A model generated the notes under the pieces. It made no database searches and had not been told where the DNA came from. It saw nothing but the letters and a program-made list of their open reading frames with translations. A program made the translations under genes and the position numbers. Source: Luzula sylvatica (Eukaryota; Streptophyta; Magnoliopsida; Poales; Juncaceae). Taken from it: a DNA stretch of 64,000 nt. Location of the stretch: assembly GCA_946800325.1 (NCBI GenBank), contig OX326956.1, positions 12,937,167-13,001,166 of the forward strand. The letters run 5' to 3'. How positions within the stretch are numbered: the first letter of the stretch is position 1; each line of letters starts with the position of its first letter. This document shows positions 23,769-34,118 of the stretch, piece by piece.

Positions 23769-25080
23769 TGAAGAGAATTGTGAAGTTTTTTTGCTTGTTT
23801 CTCTCCTTTGACAAAGATGGAAAGATGGAAGATATAAAAAGGAGGAGAGAGAGGTCGTTAGGAAGGAAAGAGAGAAAGAAGCCCTTTTTATTGTAGTGAT
23901 GTAAAAACTAAAAAGGTGAAATTTGTTATTGTGCCCCTCAAAAATATCAAAACACTATGTATGTTTGTGCAAAGTGAGAAATAATATCACGAATTTGAGT
24001 GGTAATAGGAGATTACTGCGTTTTGGGGTTTGTTTCATTTGTTTTGTCGTACACATACTATTTAGTTATAATTTTTTGCAAACAAACATAAAAAATATGT
24101 TTTATAAGTTGAAAAGGTTATTTGTGTTTGGTAAAATAATATCTTTCATTTTTATTAATTTAAAAAAATATTGATATGAAATTTTGTTGAGTAAAAATAC
24201 AAATATAACATATTTAGTAGTATGTACAATTTTTTCTAAAATTGTAGTTTTAAAAATAGTAATAATTACATTCACAAATCATTAATGTAATTATACTTAT
24301 CATTATACATTGTAATTTTTTATATAATTATTTTCATAACTTTAAATTAAAGAAAAAAATATTGAATATATGATCATGGGTAACTCAAGATAAACATAAA
24401 AGTCAATTGAATATATTTCATAATTTTTTAAAATTATATTTTAAAAAAATGCTAATAATATTGGATGTATGTTTTATGATATTATATATCAATTTATCAG
24501 TGTTAGATGTTTAAACTCTTCATATTATATTTGTATTCACATTTGATATCGTAACACAATGTGAAAATGATTAAAAATTAAATATCGGTCCAACTTGAAT
24601 CTAACGTATAATATTTTGACCTATCATTGATGTAAGATAATGCAATTTTTTTAAATTGTTTAAAACTATGTATAAAATAATGCACACATAAATATTTATG
24701 AATACAACATAATCATAAAAAATCAATGATTAATTCATGATTCGTATTTGTCACGTGTTATAATTTAATATTGAAATGATATGGCGTGACAATGTGACGT
24801 GCACAAATTGCATAAAATAGATCTAAGATTGCTTAAGAGAATCGTTTTATTCTTTGGAGTCTCCAAAAAATCGAGAATTCAAACATTATTTTAAATGTCA
24901 CAAACATGAAACAAATTGTGAAGATAATTTATTTTGAAATAATTATAGTTTTATGTAATGAAGTTTATATTTGTAATCGAGATTTCATATCTCAAATCTT
25001 TTGTAATTTTCTAATTCGAATTATATAACACGTACCAAACAAAAAATCCGGGATTCTATAATTCCATTTAGACTCTGCAA
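23769..25080. other. AT-rich intergenic, cyclin promoter side
   Basis: 23,769-23,900 is the purine-rich leader/promoter side of the cyclin gene (ggaggagagagagg on the plus strand). 24,000-25,000 is strongly AT-rich with no recognised feature. The pyrimidine-rich start of the PIG-F leader begins near 25,080. Confidence 0.4.
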
Positions 25081-25212
25081 TCTTGATCGATTCCGATTCC
25101 CAGCCTGGCTTTTCTCTTCGTCGACCATTCATCGTGCCCACGCCGTCGTTCGCGAAGCCCTCCGCCGTCCCCGAAGCTTTGATCCGACCTCCTCTCTCGC
25201 GTGAACTCTCTC

Positions 25213-25529
25213 CAGTAAGTTCTTTTTATCTCTCTCAAACTTTCTTGCAACTTCTGAGAATAAAAAAATTGCTATTATTGAAAAAACTTCGCTCTTGGTC
25301 CAATTTTGCTACATTTTCGCAAACATTTGCTGAATTGATGGACATTTAGCTGAAATTAGGTCAATTTTAGGTGAATTTTTTCTATTTTCGTAAAACTAGA
25401 CTGAAGTTTGTAAATTTTAGCAAATTGATCGACTTTTTTGCTGAAATTACACGAAATTTTAATGAAATCGAGTTCAAATTGGATTTATTTGACCATTTTT
25501 TGCTGTATTTTATCAAAATTGAATTTTAG
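25213..25529 (+). other. Probable 5' UTR intron of the PIG-F gene
   Basis: A strong donor (CCA|gtaagttc) at the end of a GC-richer leader (25,080-25,212) and an acceptor (attttag) at 25,529 frame a T-rich stretch without coding potential. 5' UTR introns are common in plant housekeeping genes. The call rests on splice-site appearance only. Confidence 0.5.
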
Positions 25530-25565
25530 ATGATTCTTGCTGTATTTTTGCAAAAAAATGACTGA
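25530..25565 (+). promoter_or_regulatory. Short upstream ORF overlapping the PIG-F start
   Basis: If the leader intron ends at 25,529, the next exon opens with an ATG that encodes MILAVFLQKND and stops at 25,565, overlapping the main ATG (25,558) in another frame. Such an overlapping uORF would be expected to dampen translation. It depends on the inferred acceptor. Confidence 0.4.
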
Positions 25566-27061
25566 ATCAATTGGATCGCAAATGGCCAATGCTGAGATGG
25601 GCACCTTGTCGTTGCTGTCTCTGCATTCTTTCTTGACTGCTGGCTTAGTCGCCGGATATTGGTTGGCCGGATCTCTCGCCAGCCCCGCACAAGGCCTTCT
25701 TCTTCTCACTGTAACTACTCTCCAAATTTATCATTTGTGTAACTCTGTTCATCGTCTCCAAATTGTCACCAAAAACTTAACTTCACATCTGTTTGAAATA
25801 AATCTTTATCATATAGGTATGTGAAGCGCCCATTGTTATTGGAGTGTTCAGCCGGCTTCGTCGCGACAGCTCAGTAAGGCCTAAACCCTAAACCCTAATA
25901 TTTTTATTTACCATGTCAATGCAATTGATTTTGCTTTTCTTTCCCAGTTGGTGAAATCCGTAACGCGTGGCTTACTTGGGCTGCCTATTGGTATGTCTTA
26001 AATTAATTGATTCAAAATTGGGTTATAATATAATAATTTCAATAATTCTTTTATTATTTTAGGTGCTCTTATTAATGCATTTGGGGCAATAGTTTTGGGT
26101 GCTCCTCTCGGCATCAAGTAAGTATTATATTGCTTCTCATTTGAGTATCGGAATAATAAATATGAATTATCTTCCCTCCATTTGCGCAGGTACTGGACAA
26201 GAACAGTATATTGGTCAATGCTGATGTCATTGTTCACCGTAAATAAACTTTTATGCCTTTTGTGTTTTATTTTTATGGAAATAATTTTATTTTTTACGGT
26301 ACAGTTTGTTCCGGCGTGTTGTGTGTTTGGTGCATCTAGACTCGATTGGCAACGCGTACTGTCTTATTCCAAGTATGCTTTTCTACCATTTTTATGGGCC
26401 AAATTTCAAATGTACCCCTACAAAACCCCACAATTTCACGTATACCCCTGCAAAACGTGAAATATCATGAATACCCCTATAAAATTATTATAATTTCATG
26501 GATACCCTCTTTGTTAGATTTAACGCTACTTTGTGCTTTTTTATTTTTCCGAAATAAATTTTGTTCCTTATTTACAGAAATTAACGGTAATCTTAACGTA
26601 TAGTTAACAAAAATTTAACAAAAAGGGCATCCATGAAATTATTATAATTTTGTAGGGGTATTCGTGACATTTCACGTCTTGCAGGGGGTTTTTGTAGGGG
26701 TACATATGAAATTTGGCCTTTTTTTGTTATAAAGATTTGTAGGGGTATTTGTGATATTTTCATTGATTTTACAGGCCAGTTGGTCTAGTAGACTATATGA
26801 TATCTGTACCGGCACATGGGGCTGTGCTCGGTGCGTGGCTCGGTGCTTTTCCAATGCCGCTCGACTGGGAGCGAATTTGGCAGGTATTAAAAATAATTTT
26901 TTATTATTTTTTAAATTCTTATTTAATATTTAATGTTGTGTTTATAGGAATGGCCGATTTGTGTTACGTATGGAGCGGTTGCGGGTTATTTAATTGGTTT
27001 GTTGATATCGTCCGTGCTTGTATTTATGCGCCGCGCGAAATTTAATATCAAAGATGAATAG
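25558..27061 (+). CDS. PIGF: PIG-F, GPI ethanolamine-phosphate transferase subunit (8 exons, 215 aa)
   Basis: PIG-F is an ER multi-pass protein that stabilises the PIG-O and PIG-G (GPI7) enzymes adding ethanolamine phosphate to the GPI anchor. Exons are 25558-25710, 25817-25873, 25948-25990, 26063-26117, 26190-26238, 26305-26372, 26775-26883 and 26948-27061; all phases agree. The N-terminus MTESIGSQMANAEMG leads into hydrophobic segments (TAGLVAGYWLAG; GLLGLPIGALINAFGAIVLG; YWSMLMSLFTFVPACCVFGA; AVAGYLIGLLISSVLVFMRR). The family hallmarks GAPLGIKYWTRTVYWS, PAHGAVLGAWLGAFPMPLDW and ERIWQEWPICVTYGA are present. The end is RRAKFNIKDE. Length agrees with plant PIG-F (~220 aa). Intron 6 holds a foldback MITE. 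Confidence 0.95.
26397..26718. mobile_element. Foldback MITE in PIG-F intron 6 (~322 bp)
   Basis: The ends GGCCAAATTTCAAATGTACC and the mirrored ggtacatatgaaatttggcc are inverted, and the inversion continues inward through accccacaatttcacgtata-like and tataattttgtagggg-like blocks. The sequence type (aggggtacatatgaaattt) resembles the MITE in the KH gene intron. No clean flanking duplication was found. Confidence 0.75.
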
Positions 27062-27551
27062 TTTCGGTTAGTATTTCGTTTTTTTTTCTGGTTATTTGGT
27101 TATCGAGTTTCTTAGGGTTTAGGATTTAGGGTTTAGGGTAATGGATGGATGTGGGTCACATTAGAGAACATATCCTCGTTGTTGAGCCTAGTTATTTTAT
27201 GGCATTCCAGTTGATATATTTTTTAAAATACAATCTATGGTATACTTTTTTACGTGCATGATATATATTTTATTTGTTATATATATATTTTTTAAAATAC
27301 AATAGATGTTATATCTTTTTGTAAGTATGATATATATTTATGTATGTTATATCTTTTAAGATATTAATTCTTTTTACACGAGTAATATTTTGCGACCAAA
27401 ATGCGGTCAAACACGATCAAAATTAGAAAAAGTCGAATTGCCATGTGTCGCTCCCCATGTTTAATTGTGCGACCCGACCGAGCTTGCTCTACACTCATAG
27501 AGGGTCCTTGTCGGTCCCAAACTATAAATATAAAAAAATATGTAAATTATT
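27062..27551. other. PIG-F 3' region and spacer
   Basis: Contains a short interstitial telomere-like run (tttagggtttaggatttagg type, about 27,112-27,140) and AT-rich sequence with a tandem pair of ttttttaaaatacaat(c/a)(t/g)atg segments (27,221 and 27,292). No gene recognised. Confidence 0.5.
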
Positions 27552-28171
27552 TTACGTAATAAAACCTATAATCGCTGAGAGGATAATCCACTTCGTAGAG
27601 AGTTTCTTAAGGAATAAAATAGAAGAGTTATGAGATTTTTGGAATAAAAAATCCAAAAAAATTATACATACCGAATTCCAGAGAACTGCGAACCAGAGGC
27701 GTTCGCATGCTTCTGAATTCCCCGCATTGGCACATCTCTCGAGAAATTTGAATCTCGACGGCAACCATGGGTTGGTTATCGGCAACAACTTAAGGAGAGG
27801 CGGCAGAATAGAGGGACTAATCGTCGACAGGACGGGTCGAGCCATACCCAAATTGTAAAATCTCTTACAACTATTCATAATTTAATGTAAGAGGAACTTC
27901 GATTATTTACATATTAAGTAATCATATGATTGGAATATTTTGACAATTCTTACATAAGTAGCGCATTGATAAAATCTAAACGTGACTTGCAAGACACGCC
28001 GAACTTAGACAAGATTTGGACGACTAAGTCATCCGGCAAACTTTCGAAATAATTGAACCCTTCTGGATCCGTATTAACCACAACATTTTTATCAATTTTT
28101 CGAAATCCGAATAAGAAGGGTTGCCAACTTCGGAAAAAGCCGGCGTCATCTAAATGATTTGTAGCGAGCAT
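27552..28171 (-). pseudogene. Truncated F-box gene (relative of F-box/MYND-type proteins)
   Basis: Exon 1 (28171-27954) encodes MLATNHLDDAGFF... and the F-box core YFESLPDDLVVQILSKFGV. Exon 2 (27870-27672) continues in phase with ICKRFYNLGMARPVLS and FLERCANAGNSEAC, the block that follows the F-box in plant F-box proteins with a C-terminal MYND finger. Family members run on for 200 residues or more with Sel1-like repeats and MYND; here a donor (TCG|gtatgt) is followed only by a short possible exon (about 27,605-27,552, KLSTKWIILSAIIG then stop). F-box proteins are SCF ubiquitin-ligase adaptors. I infer a 3'-truncated copy; a short functional gene is possible since the remaining frame is open. 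Confidence 0.6.
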
Positions 28172-30266
28172 TATATATATATTTTTACTAAGGAAGAAAG
28201 AGGATTTGGAAAGAAAGAATAGGGCGCGTAACGTAATTTGTGATCGTGGAGAATTTTAGGACTAAAATTAGAATATTAGGTTGTTTGTTTGACAAATCGA
28301 AATTTGGTAATCTTCGGATTACTTTCTCGTGTGGCATTCAAGAAACACGCATGCCGGCGTGGTTAGTCTAGAACCTTATTTTTCACTTAGTTTGTGAAAT
28401 TTTCTCACGTCACTCCGTCACGATCATTTTAATCTGATACGTGATAAAATTTAAATTATTGATTATCTATTGATTTTTTATGATGTGATGTCTTTATAGA
28501 TATTTATGTATTTATTATTTAATAATTAACTTTGTGTATTTTCAGAAATTTACATTATTTTACATTTATGATGTGTACTATTATAAGAAATTTAATAAGG
28601 CTCATTCATTTATGTCCAAATACTCATCATTTCACATTAAATTAGGTAATAAAAGAATTGTATTCTGTTTTGCCGACCACGAAAATGTTGATACATGTGT
28701 CTAATCTAATTGACCCGGAATGTCACTTTGGAATCATATGTATTGTTAGTGTTGTTTGTATCATTGTTTTAAATATTTTTTCTATTTTTAGATATAGTTT
28801 TGTTTTTCTTAAGAGGGAATACTTAGGGCTGCAAGTTGTGGCTCGCAATTCAATCGTGCTTGACTCAATTATAGGTCGGTAAAATCTCACTCGACTCCCA
28901 CTCGAAATTAATCGAGCTGGGTCGAGTTAGCTCGAAAACTTATCGAAGTGAACTTGATCTCGACCCAACTCGTTCGAATTAAACTCGAGTCAAAACAAAT
29001 TCGAAATCGACCTTTAACCTAATTATTGTCTTTCCAATTAATTCGTAATATATAATATACCCAGTATTAACATATGATACAACCATTAAGAGTAATTAAT
29101 ACTTGAAATATGCTAAAAGAAATATGCGCATCATTCTCATTAATTATTATTAGTCCAAGTCAAGCTTGCAAGCATAGCCGCCGTCATCTCTTTTTGTTAA
29201 CCGTGACAATACAAAATGAATCAGTCAAATGCTTCTTTCTAAGTAAATAAAATTGCCAATACACTGAAATTATGGCAATAAACAAATTAAAAATAAATTA
29301 AGGCAATAAATAAAAAGTACGTCCAAATATGGACACACTCTAGCAATATTTTTCTTTTTGCTTCTCTTGAAAACTATTTTGACAAGTTTGGTTATATATG
29401 TATTTATATTATTAAAAATATTACGTGACATAATTGTTGTTTAAATATTTATTTTGTCAGCAACTATTTCAATTATTTTGGTCATCAAGTTATAGTCAAG
29501 CCGAACTGAGTTAGCTCGATTCAAAATGAGCCGAGTTTGAGTTTCGATTTTTAGTCCGAATCTCAATGATAAACAAGCCGAACCAAGCCAACTCGAATCG
29601 ATATTATATATATTTTATTAATATCAATTGTGTAATTGGATATTTGTATAATAATCAATATTTCGTCATGAATATTATATATACTTTTTAATAGTAATTG
29701 TGTATTCTATCATGGATATAATTGGATATTTGTATGATATTCAATATTTCCCCATGGATATTATATATATTTTTTATATACCAGATATTTTATATATTTC
29801 TATATGTATTTGTTTGTATATCTGTAAATCTTTTTTTTTAATATTATATGTTATTTTGAATATTATAAATGATTTTGGCTATGTTAAATTTATATATTTG
29901 GATAATTATGTGGTCCAAATTGGAGTTCAATGGCATTATTGAAATTTGTATTTTCATCCACCCGGGACTTTGAGAGTCCGGATAGGTTAGCAATTTATGG
30001 GATTTAAACATTTTGTTGGTATACACGCATAAAGAGTTCCAAAAATAAATATAGGATATTTTTTTTGTTAAAAATGATAAGTCGGCTCATTTGGATCGAA
30101 TGAAATGAGAGAGTTTATTGGGGCCATGTATCATTGCACTATGGGCTGGACTGGACTCCTCAAAAAATAATTACTATATAAAACATGACAGGAAAATTCG
30201 TATGAACAAAATAAAAAAAAGTTGTTAGATCTGTCCGTGTGTTTGTTATGGGAGAACGAGTACAGA
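28172..30266. other. Intergenic with a TCGAGCTCG-type repeat
   Basis: About 28,828-29,600 is bounded by subterminal regions rich in ctcga/tcgag motifs (ctcgactcccactcgaaatt on the left, ccgaaccaagccaactcgaa on the right), probably a non-autonomous DNA transposon. 29,635-29,780 contains two diverged copies of an ~85-bp unit (attggatatttgtat...caatatttc). No gene recognised. Confidence 0.5.
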
Positions 30267-30370
30267 TAGGAGTCAATGGTGTGGATATTGTCCGACCTGA
30301 CCCGATCCTATCCAACCCGTAACGTATTCAAAGAAATATTCGGATTCGAAAAAAATAACCGGATATACAA

Positions 30371-31204
30371 GCGATCGCTTGTACAATTGGTTTGACACTT
30401 GTGTGTGGTAGATACAATGTTTCAGAAATCGCTCGACGCTCGCTAGTCGGCAGAGACCATCAAGCGTCAAGAATGATTAATCGGGATTAATCGGGATTCT
30501 CGGCGGAGTTTAACGTATTACATATTTAATAGCAAAATTAATTAAAAAAATTTACAAATCACAATTTTTTAATAAGTCTCGAATATAATTTAACTAACAA
30601 ATAAATCACATCAGAAAATCCACATAGTCGCAAATGATATCTTAAATGAAAATATAAATTTGCCTTCTATCCACTAAAAAAACCTTGCAAGAAGTACTAG
30701 CTTATTTTAAATCAAAACTAAATTATTACCTTGCAAATGATGAAGAAACAGAATAGAGATGTGTGTTCCTCTAAAAAACCTTACAAGAAGAAGTAGAATA
30801 GAGCAAGGACGAAGAAACAATAATCTTGAATTAATTTGCCTTCTATCCACCGTCACATAATTTCTATATGAGAGAGGGGAAATGCTTCGTCGTGGCTGCT
30901 GTGTTCCTCTCTTTTCTTTCACGATGAGAGAGGATGAGGGAGGGAGAAATGCCCATCCAGAAAAAGATCACATGTCTCAAAAAATTTAGTCAAAAAAAAA
31001 AAATTTCAACCCAAAAAAAAAACTTCCAAAAATCGGCTTGGCGGACCCTTGGCGGAAATCCGCCAAGCACAAAATGCCAAGGATTTATCGAGACGGCGGA
31101 CCATCGACTCACGATTAATCACCGATTAATCGGCCGCCAAGGCCGATTTCTGGAACACTGGGTAGATACCACCCGAGTTCAAAACCCGTCACAAAAATAA
31201 AATA
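30371..31204 (+). mobile_element. tRNA-derived SINE, split by a hAT-like insertion
   Basis: The left piece (30,371-30,414) has an A-box-like tgtacaattggtttgacac. The right piece (31,161-31,204) has a B-box-like gagttcaaaaccc and an A-rich tail (caaaaataaaataaaataa). Flanks aaataaccggatata and aaataactggatatg form a long imperfect target-site duplication, typical of SINEs. Removing the inserted element brings the A and B boxes to normal tRNA-like spacing. Confidence 0.65.
30415..31160. mobile_element. hAT-like element (746 bp) nested in the SINE
   Basis: Ends CAATGTTTCAGAAATCG and CGATTTCTGGAACACTG are inverted at 15 of 17 positions. A perfect 8-bp duplication ggtagata flanks it (30,407-30,414 and 31,161-31,168). 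Subterminal motifs aatcgggattaatcggga and cgattaatcaccgattaatc recur in inverted orientation. No transposase frame. Confidence 0.85.
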
Positions 31205-31663
31205 AAATAACTGGATATGAATATGGTTACTAATATTTTGATTCGGAATTGAATCGATATTCGATTTTGGTGTCGGGACCAGATTTGCATTCCGGATTCA
31301 TGTATTATTAAGACCCGAATATTCGAACCCTGATTCGAATACGGATCCGTATAATATAATTTTTTTATATATATTAATTGATATTAGTGAAAAAATTATA
31401 TAATACATTAATTTTTCGTGACTCGTGAGTGATTCACAACCGTAAAATTCCTTTTTTGAATATAATCATATGTAAATTCGTTAATATCATAAATTATATA
31501 CCTTTATATTTAAAAATATATGTTATCATAACATAATATTCATTTTAATATGTGACAATATTCGAACTGTATCCAAATTTGGAAAGTTGGGTATCCGAAT
31601 CCGTATCCGAAAAATAATATAGATATGGATCTGATACAACTACTATCCGAACCATTCACACAT

Positions 31664-32230
31664 TTTCATGGGACCAAAGAAGAAATGCTCAGGCTTTACA
31701 TGCTTACAAGCTACAGCACAACATTAAGTTGCGAATTGCAAAAAACCCCCTGAATTATGCTAAACTATAAAAGAACCTCACAAATAAAAAATTGTAAATG
31801 AACTGTCGAACCATGCTTGAACTTTAATCCCGTGCTGTGAAAGTGAAATAAATGCTTCCGTTCTCCGTTCAATCATAATTACCACACGAGGAAGGATTCT
31901 TTGTCTTTTCGTATCATTGAAACATAAGTATTCTTTGCATCTTGTTCTCACGTGACACGAGTTTTACAGCTCCTGGCATCTTCCCCTAAAATTGATTGGA
32001 TGATCCTTTTTCTTATTATTCATTCGTTTTTTGCTATTTTCAAGAGCCACGTCACGTTCATATGTAAATATACTATTGAAAATCTATTATTTTAGTCTCA
32101 ATTTTAACTATCTTAACATATTGAATTCATTAGTTTATTCTCCTCATTTGAATAGTATATTTTGTTAGTTTCATTACTATATTTTACACATGGATTTTTT
32201 TTTTTGAATTTTCCTTAACAAACATGTGTG

Positions 32231-32309
<79 letters not shown>

Positions 32310-33065
32310 GGATTCGTGAATAAAAAAATAAACAAAAATTGGAACAATTTTTTTTGTCACTGATTATAAATGTTTTGATAGAGAGGTAGTGAGATGTTAT
32401 GTTAATCACAATTGTTTATCATGGTTTAATCAATATTTGAAAATATTTTGTTCATTTCTTGTGATATATCGGACCGGATACATGGATAAAAAATTAGACA
32501 AAATTAAACAAAAATTCGGACACAAATCTCTATCAATGATTATAAATGTTTTGATAGATAAGTAGTGTTAATCACAACCGTTTATCATTATTTTATTAAT
32601 GGTTGAAAATATTTTGTTCATTTTTTTGTCACTTATTTTGTCTATCAACGGTTATATATGTGAGAGACTAACCTATTTAATTCCGCCAATTTTGTTGTCA
32701 ATCATGTTTTCGTGATTCTTGAGGTTTTTACGAGAATCGTGATTGCTGTAATAAAATGGTTTAGGAGAAATACAATTGCAGTAATACCACAAATGCTTCA
32801 ATCCAATCACAAGTTTTAGGTTAATTACATCAATTATTATTACCAACTGCTCTTATTACACTCGTCCAACACATGCCCTTAATTAAATATACAAATCGCA
32901 TTTTTAAATATAAAATAGGTGAGACCCAGACCAATTTTATTATATATATAATTAGTTTATGCCTAAAAATATTCATCGGGGATTATATTTGTGGATTATA
33001 TTATGTTTGTAAGTATATCATTTTTGTATAGATATTTTTATTTTTATTTTTCAATTACTCCTAAC
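31664..33065. other. Intergenic with compound microsatellite
   Basis: 32,232-32,308 is a (TA)n(GA)n compound microsatellite. 32,310-32,600 contains two diverged direct copies of a segment with gattataaatgttttgatag. No gene recognised. Confidence 0.55.
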
Positions 33066-33690
33066 CTATGTTACGCGAATACTTCCATAATGCAAAAATA
33101 TCATGAGGATGCGGGTATTCGATACTGATACAATACAACTCCTCACGCGGCGTATCCGATTATTTTAATTTTTTTTTCGAATACAACGGGAATACAGCAG
33201 GATACGACATGATACGGCGGTGATATGTTCATGATACGGTTTAAATACTCCATTCATGATATTTCGACCCATTAGATTTTTTGGTCCATAATTTTTTTAA
33301 ATGAATTATGTATAATACTTTAAAATTAGTTCTAAGATACTTCTAGAATAAATTTAGAATATTTTTATGATATTTGTATTGTTATGTTGATTTTATTTAT
33401 TGTTATGAATTTAATTTTAAAATAATAATTATTAAAATACGAAATAAATATATACGAAATAAATATTATTAAAATAATAATTTAGGGTCCATAATTTGAT
33501 TTCATTTATTATTAAAATAATAATTTAGGGTTACGCGAATACTTCTAGGATATTTTTAAATTATTAATTTATTAATTATATACGAAATAAATATATTAAA
33601 ATAATAATTATATAACCGTATTCGTATTTGTGATTTTTTAAAATTGTCGCATCCGTACCCCCTTATTCGTATTGATAGCTAAACACAGCT
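33066..33690. mobile_element. Decayed hAT-like family A element
   Basis: The left end CTATGTTACGCGAATAC matches the family A terminus at one mismatch, and the interior (gatacgg motifs, aggatacttcta-like blocks, gtattcgt near the right end) follows the order of the intact copies. The right terminus is too degraded to place. Confidence 0.65.
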
Positions 33691-33744
33691 AACAAAGGTC
33701 TTAACTTATTAACTTATTATTAGTCGGAAGAAACCCGAACTCAT

Positions 33745-33753
33745 TTTCCCGCC
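33745..33753 (+). promoter_or_regulatory. E2F-type site upstream of DPB2
   Basis: TTTCCCGCC is an exact match to the E2F consensus (TTTSSCGC). It lies ~370 bp before the DPB2 ATG in the likely proximal promoter. S-phase genes such as replicative polymerase subunits are typical E2F targets in plants, so position and gene class agree. A telo-box-like aaccctaaaa lies just downstream (~33,818). Confidence 0.55.
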
Positions 33754-34118
33754 AACATTTCCGAACTTTCCCTCCTCCAACTCAAAACCCCCCAAAACCC
33801 GACTCCCTCTCGCCGTAACCCTAAAACCCGATACCTTCTCTTCTCTTCTCTTCTCGCTGTAACCATGGCCTAGTCCCCCCCCTCTCTCTCATTATCCGTC
33901 CTCGTCCCTTCCCTCGAGTTAGTCACTCTCTATTCTGGATCTTTCTCTGGGGACTCCGATTACGAGCTACACCAGACAACGCCATTACTGTCACTGACGC
34001 TCCAACCTGTAGAACTCAATTGGGCCAGGAGAAAGTACACATTTTATCTCTTTTGATTTCCAATTGAATGTTACAATTTGTATATTGAAAATCATGTTAT
34101 TTTAATTGGCCGCCAGTC

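Larger units (their letters stand above)
30267..31663. mobile_element. hAT-like family B element interrupted by a SINE
   Basis: The left part (taggagtcaatggtgtggat, then cggattcgaaaaaaata) and the right part (about 31,205-31,663, ending ccgaaccattcacac) match the two halves of the intact family B element at 43,522. They are separated by ~830 bp of foreign sequence (next two entries). Confidence 0.7.

Noticed and set aside
27112..27140. Telomere or chromosome end
   Set aside because: Only a few TTTAGGG-like units inside a gene-rich stretch; a common short interstitial motif or telo-box.
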